Positions 51,138 through 60,111 of a DNA stretch of 64,000 nucleotides are shown one piece after another. A program made the translations under genes and the position numbers. The notes below the pieces were generated by a model. That model was not told where the DNA came from. It worked only from the letters and a program-made list of their open reading frames with translations, and did not search any database. Within the stretch, counting starts at the first letter, position 1. Each line of letters starts with the position of its first letter. The DNA comes from Sinorhizobium meliloti (GTDB lineage Bacteria; Pseudomonadota; Alphaproteobacteria; Rhizobiales; Rhizobiaceae), in NCBI RefSeq assembly GCF_035610345.1, contig NZ_CP141213.1, positions 930,001 to 994,000 on the forward strand, in the 5' to 3' direction.

Positions 51138-51914
51138 ATGGACCCTATCGAACAATTCCGCACCGAGCGGGCGGCCGCGATCGACGGCTACGGCCGTGAC
51201 GGCGATTTCCAGGCGCTGTCGAACCAGTGGCGCGAAGCTTCTATGGCGAAGCGTTACGTCTATAATTTCGATTGGCTGGGGCGCCCGATCATTCAGTATC
51301 CGCAGGATATCCTGGCGATGCAGGAACTGATCTGGGCGACGCGGCCCGATCTGGTGATCGAGACCGGGATTGCGCATGGAGGCTCGGTGATCATGAGCGC
51401 CTCGCTGCTCGCCATGCTCGACATGTGCGATGCGATCGAGGCGGGCGTTTCATTCGACCCCGGCCGGTCCAAGCGCAAGGTCATCGGTATCGACATCGAC
51501 ATCCGCGCCCACAACCGCGCGGCGATCGAGAGCCATCCGATGGCGAGCCGCGTCCAGATGTTCGAGGGATCGTCCATCGATCCGGACATCGTCGCGCAGG
51601 TGCGTGAGGCGTCGGTCGGCTACAGCCGCGTCATGGTATGCCTCGATTCCATGCATACCCATGCGCATGTGCTCGCCGAACTCGAAGCCTATGCGCCGAT
51701 GGTGACGGCCGGCTGCTATTGCGTGGTCTTCGACACTCTGGTCGAAGACATGCCCGCGGGATTCTTCGACGACCGCCCCTGGGACGTGGGCGACAATCCG
51801 AAGACCGCCGTGCATGAGTATCTGAAATCGCACCCTGAGTTCGAGATCGACCGGTCGGTTCAGAACAAGTTGATGGTGACCGTTGCGCCGGATGGCTTCC
51901 TGAAGAGGCTTTGA
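51138..51914 (+). CDS. Cephalosporin hydroxylase/rhamnosyl O-methyltransferase family protein (CmcI-like)
   Basis: 258 residues of PF04989: WLGRPIIQYPQDILAMQELI, PDLVIETGIAHGGSVIMSAS, VIGIDIDIRAHNRAAIESHP and RVMVCLDSMHTHAHVLAELE. The family includes CmcI and rhamnosyl O-methyltransferases, so SAM-dependent O-methylation of a surface sugar is the best guess. It begins 1 base after the SDR stop and closes this small operon. Confidence 0.87.
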   Translation: MDPIEQFRTERAAAIDGYGRDGDFQALSNQWREASMAKRYVYNFDWLGRPIIQYPQDILAMQELIWATRPDLVIETGIAHGGSVIMSASLLAMLDMCDAIEAGVSFDPGRSKRKVIGIDIDIRAHNRAAIESHPMASRVQMFEGSSIDPDIVAQVREASVGYSRVMVCLDSMHTHAHVLAELEAYAPMVTAGCYCVVFDTLVEDMPAGFFDDRPWDVGDNPKTAVHEYLKSHPEFEIDRSVQNKLMVTVAPDGFLKRL

Positions 51915-52004
51915 CAGGTCCGCTTCCCTTTTGAGGGAGATCGCCCCGCCTGCAAGTGTCTGATCTAGGGTCGACCTAAGCCATCGTGATCGATTCAAGA
52001 GGTT

Positions 52005-52041
52005 AGAGCGGGATGCGGGCGGAAAACCGCACTCACCTTCC
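52005..52041. repeat. RIME-like intergenic repeat, copy 2
   Basis: AGAGCGGGATGCGGGCGGAA continues AAACCGCACTCACCTTCC. It matches copies 1 and 3 but lacks the distal CCCGCTC arm because the mosaic repeat starts there. Confidence 0.65.
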
Positions 52042-52473
52042 TAAGTCGGTTGAGATCGAATACCCGCGGCCGCTTGTTTAGCTTCCTCATTCCTGTGCTT
52101 GTCACAGGAATCCAGCCAGGCCAAGTCCTTGGGCTGAAAGAACGCTTCCCGCGCCGCAGACGCGGCGCTGCTCTCATCCCTGTGACGAGCACAGGGATGA
52201 GGGGAGGAGAGGTTGCAGTCCTCCGATACGTTTCCTACAGCGCCGCGCGTCTTATGAGACGCGCAAAGGTCGCTGTAGCACTTTGAGCTGCTGCATGTTT
52301 TTGTCCATTGATCGGCTACGATCAATGGACACATGCAGTGGCGCACGGTCGGTACTCAATGAATTCAAGCGCATCGCCATGCGCGCCGACAAAACCGACC
52401 AGAGCTTCAACGCCATTATCCATCTCGCGGCAGCCGTCATAAACTCAAAATGAACCCCGACAGGCCTTAGACT
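52041..52473 (-). repeat. Mosaic intergenic repeat, copy B, with IS5-type remnant
   Basis: Begins CTAAGTCGGTTGAGATCG and ends GACAGGCCTTAG, which are inverted versions of each other. Inside are the CCTGTGCTTGTCACAGG and CCCTGTGACGAGCACAGGG dyads, CTACAGCGCCGCGCGTCTTA, a CCATTGATC...GATCAATGG hairpin (about 52303-52329) and a transposase C-terminal remnant. Copy C at 60392-60647 is nearly identical to the first ~230 bases in reverse orientation. Confidence 0.75.
52355..52453 (+). pseudogene. IS5-type transposase, C-terminal remnant
   Basis: The frame reads LNEFKRIAMRADKTDQSFNA then IIHLAAAVINSK and a stop. This resembles the C-termini of IS5/IS427-group transposases (RRIATRYDK...FL..IHLA). 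Nothing of the catalytic DDE core remains. A shorter relic of the same end (GCAGCCGTCATAAACT) lies at 61611. Confidence 0.65.
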
Positions 52474-53704
52474 AGATCACCCGAACTTCCGGAATGGCGA
52501 CGACGAAGCGGCCGCCCCAGGAGCGGACATAAGCGTGGGCGGCGACGATCTCGTCGGTCAGGTTCCAGGGCAGGATGACGATATAGTCGGGTTTTTCGGC
52601 CTCGATCCTGGCGGGATCGTAGATCGGAATGTGGCTGCCGGGCGAGAGCTTGCCCTGCTTCAGATCGTTGCGGTCGACGATGAAGTCGATATCCGACGCG
52701 GTGACCCCGCAGACGTTCAGGAAGGTGTTGCCCTTTGCTGCAGCGCCGTAAGCCGCTACGCGCTTGTTTTCGCTTCTGGCCTGCGCGAGAAACGCGCGGA
52801 ATCCATCGCAGACCGCGGCGATGCGCCGCCCGAAGGCGGCGTAGGTGGGCATCTGCGTGAGTCCGGCGCTTTCCTCCTCGGCCCGCACTTCGGCGAGCTT
52901 CGCGCTCGCCGGTCTGTTCCCGGACACCGCCTGGGCGTAAACGCGCAGCGAGCCTCCATGGGTCGGCAGTTCCTCGACATCGAAGACCTTCAGCCCGCAA
53001 GCGGCGAAGATACGTTCGACGGCCGCGAGCGAGAGGTAGGAATAGTGCTCGTGATAGATCGTGTCGAATTGGATGCCTTCGATCAGCCGCAGGAGGTGCG
53101 GAAACTCGAAGGTAGCGACGCCGTCCGGCTTCAGGAGGATCGCAAAGCCGCTGACGAAATCCGCGATATCCGGCACATGGGCGAGAACATTGTTGGCGGC
53201 GGTGAGATCGGCGCGGATGCCGCGGGCGACGAGCGCGTTGGCCGTGTCACGGCCGAAGAAGGCGACATGGGTCGGCACGTTGCGGCCTTCGGCGATCCTC
53301 GCGGCATTGGCCGCCGGCTCGACGCCGAGCACGGGAATTTGCTTGGCCGCGAAATATTGCAGCAGGTAGCCGTCGTTCGACGCGACTTCCACCACCTGCG
53401 AGCTGCCGTCGAGAGCGAAGCGTTCGGTCATCGCCTCTGAATAACGGCGCGCATGGTCGAGCCAGCTCGTCGAGAATGACGAGAGATAGTGGTAGTCGGC
53501 GTTGAAGATTTCGTCCGCCGGGACCGTCTCGGTCGTCTGGACGAGCAGGCATTCGGAACAGACCATCACCTTCAGCGGAAAAGCCTTCTCCCGGGCGATC
53601 GCCTCCTCGGTCGGCTCGAGAAACGAGTTGGACCAGGGTGTCGCCCCGAGGTCGGCCACGACGGTTTCAAGCGGGGTCGAGCAGAAGCGGCAGGAGTGGG
53701 ACAT
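52472..53704 (-). CDS. Nucleotide-sugar C-methyltransferase-like SAM methyltransferase
   Basis: 410 residues with three parts: an N-terminal zinc-binding region (CRFCSTPLETVVADLGATPW, plus MVCSECLLVQ), a SAM domain (SQVVEVASNDGYLLQYFAAK, ANNVLAHVPDIADFVSGFAI, PHLLRLIEGIQFDTIYHEHY) and a C-terminal Methyltransf_14 domain (VAAYGAAAKGNTFLNVCGVT). This is the TylC3-type architecture that transfers methyl to C3 of 4-keto-6-deoxy nucleotide sugars. It is 6 bases from rfbG, so its substrate is probably the CDP-4-keto sugar. Confidence 0.9.
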   Translation of the reverse strand: MSHSCRFCSTPLETVVADLGATPWSNSFLEPTEEAIAREKAFPLKVMVCSECLLVQTTETVPADEIFNADYHYLSSFSTSWLDHARRYSEAMTERFALDGSSQVVEVASNDGYLLQYFAAKQIPVLGVEPAANAARIAEGRNVPTHVAFFGRDTANALVARGIRADLTAANNVLAHVPDIADFVSGFAILLKPDGVATFEFPHLLRLIEGIQFDTIYHEHYSYLSLAAVERIFAACGLKVFDVEELPTHGGSLRVYAQAVSGNRPASAKLAEVRAEEESAGLTQMPTYAAFGRRIAAVCDGFRAFLAQARSENKRVAAYGAAAKGNTFLNVCGVTASDIDFIVDRNDLKQGKLSPGSHIPIYDPARIEAEKPDYIVILPWNLTDEIVAAHAYVRSWGGRFVVAIPEVRVI

Positions 53705-53710
53705 CGTGGA

Positions 53711-54781
53711 TCAAAGGCCTTTCGTGAATGCTTCTATCTGGTCGAGCGTGAGTTGACGCGCAGCTTCGCCGCGGCGCCAACCGTCGTACCAGCGCGCGGT
53801 CCACTCGATCGCCTGCTTCTGGGCGAGGCGCGGGCGCCATGCGAGGCTCTCGCCGGCGAGAGCCGGATCGAGGCCGAGCGTCTGCATCTCGCGCGGTTGC
53901 TCGAGCGCCGAGACGTCGTCCCATTCGGGGTCGAGCCCCATCGCGGCCTGCACGGCGTTCGCCACGTCGCGCACGGGGATCGCCGGCTCGGATGGCGAGG
54001 GGCCGAAATTCAGCGCATCGACATCGCTTTCGCCCTTGTAGAGTGCCTCGGCAAAGAGAAAATAGCCGTTGAGACAATCAAGCACGTGCTGCCAGGGACG
54101 CGTCGCGAGCGGGCTGCGAATATTGAGTCGCGAGCCGGAAAGGGCGGCGCGCACGACGTCCGGCACGAGCCGGTCGTCGGAAAAATCGCCGCCGCCGATC
54201 ACATTGCCGCCTCGTGCCGTGGCGACACGAATGCCGCGCTCCTTAAGGTAGGCGCTGCGCCAGGTTGCGACGGCAAGCTCGCAGGCTGCCTTGGAGCCCG
54301 AATAGGGGTCATGCCCGCCAAGCGTATCGCTCTCCCGGAAATGCCGCCCGCTCTCGTCGTTGCGGTAGACCTTGTCGGTCGTAACGACGAGGACGGCCTT
54401 CACGGAAGGCGTCGCACGGACCGCTTCGAGCAGCCGGACCGTGCCCATGACATTGACGTCGAAAGTCTCAGCAGGCTCCGCATAGCTTTCGCGGACCAGC
54501 GGCTGCGCAGCCATGTGCAGGACGATCTCCGGCTCGCTCTTGCGTGCGATCGTCGCGAGCGCTTCACTGTCGCGAATGTCGCCGAATTGCCCGTCCGCGG
54601 CTCCGTTCGGATGCAACAGGCCATGGAGCGACGGCCGAGAGGCGGGCGGCAGTGCATAGCCGGTCACATGCGCGCCCATCTCCTTGAGCCACACACCCGC
54701 CCAGCTTCCCTTGAAGCCCGTATGGCCGGTCAGCAGGACGCGCTTTCCCGCCCAGAATCCCGGATCAGGGAGACGGCTCAT
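53711..54781 (-). CDS. rfbG: CDP-glucose 4,6-dehydratase
   Basis: 356-residue extended SDR: WAGKRVLLTGHTGFKGSWAG, MAAQPLVRESYAEPAETFDV, VVTTDKVYRN, DPYSGSKAACELAVATW (YSGSK active site) and RPWQHVLDCLNGYFLFAEAL. These match RfbG/DdhB. It converts CDP-glucose to CDP-4-keto-6-deoxyglucose. ATGA overlap with rfbF upstream. Confidence 0.94.
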   Translation of the reverse strand: MSRLPDPGFWAGKRVLLTGHTGFKGSWAGVWLKEMGAHVTGYALPPASRPSLHGLLHPNGAADGQFGDIRDSEALATIARKSEPEIVLHMAAQPLVRESYAEPAETFDVNVMGTVRLLEAVRATPSVKAVLVVTTDKVYRNDESGRHFRESDTLGGHDPYSGSKAACELAVATWRSAYLKERGIRVATARGGNVIGGGDFSDDRLVPDVVRAALSGSRLNIRSPLATRPWQHVLDCLNGYFLFAEALYKGESDVDALNFGPSPSEPAIPVRDVANAVQAAMGLDPEWDDVSALEQPREMQTLGLDPALAGESLAWRPRLAQKQAIEWTARWYDGWRRGEAARQLTLDQIEAFTKGL

Positions 54782-55545
54782 GCCCAGACTATCCAGGGCG
54801 CGCGGTTCTGCTGCCAGAGCTCTTCGAGCTGGGTCTTGTCGCGCAGCGTGTCCATCGGGCGCCAGAAACCTTCATGCGGGAAAGCCATCAGCTGCCCATC
54901 GCGCGCCAGGCCCTCGAGCGGCGCGCTTTCGAAGGGGACGTGATCTCCCGCGATGCGGTCGAGCACGGAGCGATTGAGAACGAAAAAGCCGCCATTGATG
55001 CGGCCGTTGTCGCCGGCCGGTTTCTCGGTAAAGCTCATGACCTGCCCGGCTTCGGTGGCGAGCGCACCATAGCGCCCCGGCGGCACGACGCTCGTCACGG
55101 TCGCTTCGCGGCCGTGACGCAAATGGAATTCGGTGAGAGCGCGGATATCGACATCGGCGACGCCGTCGCCATAGGTCAGGCAGAAGGTCTCGCCGAGATA
55201 GCCGGCGACACGCTTCAAGCGGCCGCCGGTCATGGAGTCCGGTCCCGTATCGACCAGCGTCACCCGCCAGGGTTCGGCACTCTTCGTGTGATAGGCTGTC
55301 TCGCCCGTCGTCATGTCGAAGGTGACGTCGGAGGAATGCAGGATATAGTTGGAGAAGTACTCCTTGATCATGTAGCCGCGATAGCCGAGGCAGATCACGA
55401 AATCCGAAAAGCCGTAATGGCTGTAGATCTTCATGATGTGCCAGAGGATCGGGCGCCCGCCGATCTCGATCATAGGCTTCGGCCTGAGGTGGCTCTCCTC
55501 CGAAATGCGGGTGCCGTATCCGCCGGCGAGAATGACCACCTTCAT
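54778..55545 (-). CDS. rfbF: Glucose-1-phosphate cytidylyltransferase
   Basis: 255 residues: MKVVILAGGYGTRISEESHL, RPKPMIEIGGRPILWHIMKI, YSHYGFSDFVICLGYRG, TYGDGVADVDI. This is the RfbF/DdhA nucleotidyltransferase that makes CDP-glucose. ATG 55545 follows GGGAAG and gives the family N-terminus. First gene of a three-gene CDP-sugar operon (rfbF-rfbG-methyltransferase). Confidence 0.95.
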   Translation of the reverse strand: MKVVILAGGYGTRISEESHLRPKPMIEIGGRPILWHIMKIYSHYGFSDFVICLGYRGYMIKEYFSNYILHSSDVTFDMTTGETAYHTKSAEPWRVTLVDTGPDSMTGGRLKRVAGYLGETFCLTYGDGVADVDIRALTEFHLRHGREATVTSVVPPGRYGALATEAGQVMSFTEKPAGDNGRINGGFFVLNRSVLDRIAGDHVPFESAPLEGLARDGQLMAFPHEGFWRPMDTLRDKTQLEELWQQNRAPWIVWA

Positions 55546-55787
55546 GCCCACGACTTCCCTCTCCATACTGCCTTCGACCGCCATTTCGCGGATTGCCGCG
55601 CCGGCGGTTCATTGGAGCATTTTAGCTGCGATTGCAAGAATCGCGCCGGCGGGAAGCCGTGTTGGCGCCCTGCAAGCTAACCCCAAAGGACTAGGGGCGG
55701 CGACCGCGGGTCTGCTTGCCGGGTTTAGGGCAAAGGCGCAGAATGCCCGCCGCTGGGGGCAATGGTTCACCGCGGGAGGAGCGAATC

Positions 55788-57227
55788 ATGAACGACATGA
55801 GCCTCATCAATCTGCAAAACGGAATAACAATGATCAGCGCCGCGGCAATCGAGGCATTTGCCGCGCGCCTTCGCGGGCGCGTCCTGATTGCGACCGACGC
55901 CGCCTATGACGAGGCGCGCACGATCTGGAACGGCATGATCGACCGAAGGCCCGGGCTGATCGTGCAATGCGCCGGAGCGGCCGACGTCGTCAATGCGGTG
56001 CGCTTCGCGGCGGAGAACCGGTTGCTCGTCGCGGTGCGCGGCGGCGGTCACAACATCGCCGGCAACGCGGTCTGCGACGGCGGCATGGTGATCGACCTCA
56101 CGCCGATGAAATCGGTGCGGGTCGATGCGACAACGAAGACGGCCTGGGTCGAGCCGGGGGCGACGCTTGCCGATCTCGACGTGGAGACGCAGGCCTTCCG
56201 TCTTGCATTGCCGACCGGCATCAACTCGACGACCGGTATCGCCGGCCTGACGCTCGGCGGCGGGTTCGGCTGGATCACGCGCAAATTCGGATTGACGATC
56301 GACAACCTGCTATCGGCCGATGTGGTTACGGCCAACGGCGAACTGGTGCGCGCGAGCCCCACCGAGCACCGCGACCTGTTCTGGGCCATCAGGGGCGGCG
56401 GCGGCAATTTCGGGGTCGTGACGGCCTTCGAATTCCGCCTGCACGAACTCGGCCCCGACGTGCTCTCCGGGCTCGTCGTCCATCCCTTTGCCGAAGCCGA
56501 AAGCGTGCTGCAGCAATACAGGCAGGCGCTCGAAAATGCGCCGGACGAACTCACCTGCTGGGTGGTGATGCGCCAGGCGCCGCCGCTGCCCTTCATACCG
56601 GCCGAATGGCACGGCAAGGAGGTCGTCGTGCTCGCCATGTGCTATTGCGGCGATCTCGAGGCGGGCGAGAAGGCGGTGGCGGAGCTGCGGGCGATCGGCA
56701 ATCCGATCGCCGACGTGGTATCGCCGCATCCCTTCGTCGGCTGGCAGCAGGCTTTCGACCCCTTACTCGCTCCGGGTGCCCGCAACTACTGGAAGAGCCA
56801 CGACTTCATGGAGCTTTCCGATCAGGCGATCGGCATTCTCACCGAATCGATCCGGCAGTTGCCGGGGCCGGAATGCGAGGTATTCATCGCCCATGTCGGC
56901 GGCGCCGCCGGCCGCGTTGCGGCAGAGGAAACCGCTTTCCCGCAGCGCAACTCGCACTTCGTCATGAACGTGCACGGCCGATGGCGGGACGCGGCGATGG
57001 ACCAGACCTGCATCGACTGGGCGCGGCATCTCTTCGAGGCAGCAAAGCCCTATGCCGCCGGCACGGCCTACGTCAATTTCATGCCTGAAGACGAGATGGA
57101 CCGGGTCGAGGCGGCCTACGGCGCGAACTATGGCCGGCTCGTCGAGGTCAAGCGGCATTACGACCCGCTCAATCTCTTCCGGATGAACCAGAACGTTCGG
57201 CCGATAGAGGAACGCGGGGCGGCCTGA
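55788..57227 (+). CDS. FAD-binding oxidoreductase (berberine bridge enzyme-like)
   Basis: 479 residues. FAD-binding PCMH domain with RGGGHNIAGNAVCDGGMVID (His for covalent FAD), STTGIAGLTLGGGFGWITRK and WAIRGGGGNFGVVTAFEF, and a C-terminal BBE segment (NYGRLVEVKRHYDPLNLFRM). The second Cys of bicovalent members (G-x-C before STTG) is absent, so flavin attachment is probably through His alone. Substrates of bacterial members are often sugars or alcohols. CGGGAGGAGC precedes the ATG. Confidence 0.92.
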   Translation: MNDMSLINLQNGITMISAAAIEAFAARLRGRVLIATDAAYDEARTIWNGMIDRRPGLIVQCAGAADVVNAVRFAAENRLLVAVRGGGHNIAGNAVCDGGMVIDLTPMKSVRVDATTKTAWVEPGATLADLDVETQAFRLALPTGINSTTGIAGLTLGGGFGWITRKFGLTIDNLLSADVVTANGELVRASPTEHRDLFWAIRGGGGNFGVVTAFEFRLHELGPDVLSGLVVHPFAEAESVLQQYRQALENAPDELTCWVVMRQAPPLPFIPAEWHGKEVVVLAMCYCGDLEAGEKAVAELRAIGNPIADVVSPHPFVGWQQAFDPLLAPGARNYWKSHDFMELSDQAIGILTESIRQLPGPECEVFIAHVGGAAGRVAAEETAFPQRNSHFVMNVHGRWRDAAMDQTCIDWARHLFEAAKPYAAGTAYVNFMPEDEMDRVEAAYGANYGRLVEVKRHYDPLNLFRMNQNVRPIEERGAA

Positions 57228-57268
57228 AGCGGGCGGCCTCGTTCGTAGGTAACGTCTGGAGGCAGTTC

Positions 57269-58690
57269 ATGAAGGAGCAAACGACCCGCGAAATTCTTCA
57301 ACGCGCGGCGGAGCACGCCGCGGGTTTCCGCGAGAAAATTACGGAGCTGCAGCAGCGGCCGGAGCAATCGTATCCCGCCGCATTGAAGATGTTTCGGGAA
57401 GCTCTGCCGGAACGGGGAAGCGCCGGTACCGTAGTGATCGACGAGCTTGCCGCGAAAGCGGAGCCGGGGCTTCACGCGATGACGGGGCCACGCTTCTTCG
57501 GCTGGGTCATCGGCGGTTCGCATCCGGTCGGGGTTGCGGCCGACTGGATGACGAGCGCCTGGGGACAGAATGCCGGCAACCATCACGCGGCGCCGGCCGC
57601 AGCCGCCGCAGAGGTAATCGCGGCCAACTGGCTGCTCGATCTTCTCGACCTCCCGCGGGAGAGTTCCGTCGGCTTTGCGACCGGCGCGACGCTTGCCAAT
57701 TTCATCTGCCTTGCCGCAGCGCGCGGAGAGGTGCTGCGGCAGGCCGGATGGGATGTCGAGGCGCAGGGCCTCTTCGGCGCGCCGCCGGTCGCGGTGCTGA
57801 TCGGCGACGACGCGCATGCGACGGTCTTTTCGGCGCTGCAGTTCCTGGGCTTCGGGCACGACCGCGTGCTGCGCGTCCGGACCGACGACATGGGTCGCAT
57901 CAGCGGACCGGCTTTCGCCGAGGCAGCGGAGCAGGTCTCCGGTCCCTGCATTGCGATCCTGCAGGCAGGACAGATCAATACCGGTGCCTTCGACGACTTC
58001 GCCGGCATCATGCCGATTGCCCGGCACCTGGGCGCCTGGGTTCATGTCGACGGCGCCTTCGGCCTCTGGGCGTGCGCCGCCCCCGGAAAGCGCGGGCTCA
58101 CCGACGGGATCGACGAAGCACATTCCTGGGCGACCGATGGCCACAAATGGCTGCAGACGCCCTATGACTGCGGATATGCCATCATCCGCGATCAGGAAGC
58201 GCATCGCCGGGCGATGACGATCGCCGCGAGCTACCTGCCGCCGACCACCGAGGGCGAGCGGGACCCGAGCCATTTCGTGCCCGAACTGTCGCGCCGAGCC
58301 CGCGGTTTTGCCACCTGGGCGATGATCAAGCATCTGGGACGCGAAGGCATCGCCGCCATGGTCGACCGGCATTGCCGCGTCGCCCGCGCCATCGCCGAGC
58401 GGCTGAGCGGCGAAGAGGGCATAAACGTCCTGAACGAGGTGGTCCTCAATCAGGTCCTGGTACGTTTCGAAGCGGCGATGCCGGGTGATGAAGGCGACCG
58501 GATGACCCAGGCGACGATCGCCAGGCTGCAGGCCGACGGCATCCTGTTCGCCGGCGGCGCCGTCTGGCGCGGCCGCAAGGTGATGCGGCTCTCGGTCATC
58601 TCCTGGCTGACGGACGACCGCGCCGGCGAGAGGACCGCCGGGGCGATCATCGCTGCCTGGCGCGCCGTTCGCGATGGCACTGAGGTGTAA
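57269..58690 (+). CDS. Pyridoxal-dependent decarboxylase family protein
   Basis: 473 residues of the group II PLP decarboxylase fold: GWVIGGSHPVGVAADWMTSA, NHHAAPAAAAAEVIAANWLL, GFATGATLANFICLAAARGE, WVHVDGAFGLWA and the PLP-lysine motif SWATDGHKWLQTPYDCG. The substrate (aromatic amino acid, glutamate or other) cannot be assigned. It lies 41 bases after the BBE-like oxidase, so the two may share a transcript. Confidence 0.9.
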   Translation: MKEQTTREILQRAAEHAAGFREKITELQQRPEQSYPAALKMFREALPERGSAGTVVIDELAAKAEPGLHAMTGPRFFGWVIGGSHPVGVAADWMTSAWGQNAGNHHAAPAAAAAEVIAANWLLDLLDLPRESSVGFATGATLANFICLAAARGEVLRQAGWDVEAQGLFGAPPVAVLIGDDAHATVFSALQFLGFGHDRVLRVRTDDMGRISGPAFAEAAEQVSGPCIAILQAGQINTGAFDDFAGIMPIARHLGAWVHVDGAFGLWACAAPGKRGLTDGIDEAHSWATDGHKWLQTPYDCGYAIIRDQEAHRRAMTIAASYLPPTTEGERDPSHFVPELSRRARGFATWAMIKHLGREGIAAMVDRHCRVARAIAERLSGEEGINVLNEVVLNQVLVRFEAAMPGDEGDRMTQATIARLQADGILFAGGAVWRGRKVMRLSVISWLTDDRAGERTAGAIIAAWRAVRDGTEV

Positions 58691-58730
58691 GGCGCTTTTG
58701 CCCGGCTCCGAAAGAAGGGCGGCTCGTATC

Positions 58731-58755
58731 GGAACCTCTCCACGCCCTTGCGGTT
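58731..58755 (+). promoter_or_regulatory. Candidate EcfG-type promoter for the EF-hand gene
   Basis: GGAAC at 58731-58735, 18 bases, TT at 58754-58755, 108 bases before the ATG at 58863. Confidence 0.55.
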
Positions 58756-58862
58756 AGCAGGCGATGGGGCGGCTGTTTTATGACCGCGGCGAAGCCGCCG
58801 CGCCGTCTGAGGACAATGCAGCCGCTACCGCACACCGACGTGCAACTCGAGGAGGAGCTCAC

Positions 58863-59330
58863 ATGTCACTGATGAAATTTCCGACCGTGACGGCCCTTGC
58901 CGCCATCATGGCCATCAGCGCCGCAACGGCCACTGCCGCCCAGGCACCCGCTCCAATTCCACCCGCAGGAGAAATGCCGGCCCAGGACCAGGGCATTGAA
59001 CCCGACATGCAACCCGGCGATCAGGGGGGCGGTGGAAGCGTCACCCAAGGCGATCAACCAGACATGATGCGCGAGGACATGATACGTGGCGACGGGAAGC
59101 GCGGCGACCGGATGCGGCACCGCGACCGGATGCGGGGCATGATGATGCACCGGCAGACGATGCACCGTCAGATGATGAAAATCATGTTCGCCATCACCGA
59201 TGCGGACAATGACGGCGCCCTTTCCTTCGAGGAGATCAGCACCATCCACAAGCGGGTTTTCGACAAGGTCGATATCAACCGCGACGGCAAGGTCACGCCG
59301 GAAGAGATACAGGGCTTCTTCCACGATTAG
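58863..59330 (+). CDS. Exported EF-hand domain protein
   Basis: 155 residues. Signal peptide (MSLMKFPTVTALAAIMAISA, cleavage near ATAAQA), a Pro/Gln/Gly spacer, a Met/Arg/His-rich segment (HRDRMRGMMMHRQTMHRQMM) and a C-terminal EF-hand pair with loops DADNDGALSFEE and DINRDGKVTPEE. Predicted periplasmic Ca2+ binding. The Met/His stretch could bind copper. GAGGAGGAG precedes the ATG. A stress-type promoter lies upstream. Confidence 0.9.
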   Translation: MSLMKFPTVTALAAIMAISAATATAAQAPAPIPPAGEMPAQDQGIEPDMQPGDQGGGGSVTQGDQPDMMREDMIRGDGKRGDRMRHRDRMRGMMMHRQTMHRQMMKIMFAITDADNDGALSFEEISTIHKRVFDKVDINRDGKVTPEEIQGFFHD

Positions 59331-59411
59331 CAAGGCTCCGCTACGCTGGATGAAAGCAGTTTTCCTCCCCGGGACGGTTGCGGCCGCCCCGGCACACATC
59401 GTGGGGACCCT

Positions 59412-59777
59412 ATGGCATCACTCCAGTTGAAGCGTGTCTACCAGGCGCCCGGCGCATCCGACGGTACGCGCGTCCTCGTCGACCGGCTCTGGCCGCGCGG
59501 CGTCGCCAAGGAAAAGGCCGGCATCGACTTCTGGCTCAAGGACATCGCGCCGAGCGACGCGCTGCGCAAGCGGTTTCATGGGAAGCCGCAGGATTGGGAT
59601 GCGTTCTGTGCCGCCTATGCGGAGGAGCTCGAGAGCGGGGCCGCGCAGGCGGCGGTAGCGGAGTTGCGCGAACGATGGAAAGAGGGGCCGCTGACGCTGC
59701 TTTATGCCGCGCGTGACGAGGCGCACAACAATGCGGTTGCGCTGAAGGCGTGGCTGGAGTGGGGAGGGGCCTCTTAG
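59412..59777 (+). CDS. DUF488 family protein
   Basis: 121 residues: LQLKRVYQAPGASDGTRVLV, DRLWPRGVAKEKAGIDFWLK, KDIAPSDALRKRFHG, TLLYAARDEAHNNAVALKAW. This is the YeaO-like branch of DUF488, small cytoplasmic proteins of unknown function. GGGGA precedes the ATG; 81 bases after the EF-hand gene, possibly co-transcribed. Confidence 0.9.
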   Translation: MASLQLKRVYQAPGASDGTRVLVDRLWPRGVAKEKAGIDFWLKDIAPSDALRKRFHGKPQDWDAFCAAYAEELESGAAQAAVAELRERWKEGPLTLLYAARDEAHNNAVALKAWLEWGGAS

Positions 59778-59830
59778 TCCCTATGATTGCAGGTCGGATC
59801 GGCCTAAAATCGTAATCGATTCTGGTAAGC

Positions 59831-59879
59831 AGGGCGGCATACGGGCGGAAAACCGCACACGGTTCGCCTCGTCCCGCTC
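59831..59879. repeat. RIME-like intergenic repeat, copy 3
   Basis: AGGGCGGCATACGGGCGGAA continues AAACCGCACACGGTTCGCCT and CGTCCCGCTC. Same architecture as copies 1 and 2 with a few substitutions. It lies in the 334-base gap between the DUF488 gene and the gene at 60112, where nothing else was recognised. Confidence 0.65.
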
Positions 59880-60111
59880 CGAAGACGTGGACAATGACCG
59901 CCCTTGTTCACGCGACATTCCGTCCGCGGTTGCCGGTATCAACCCGGGCATGCGGTAGCCGCATAGTAGCCATTCCTTGCATTCGCCGTGCCTGATACCG
60001 ATTTATGCAATGAAAGCTTCGACCCGTACTCCAACAATAAACGTGGCATACGTCCGCCCGGCCGACCGGCCGCGCCTGCGGAGGCCGCCTTAACGACCAA
60101 AGGAGCCAGCA

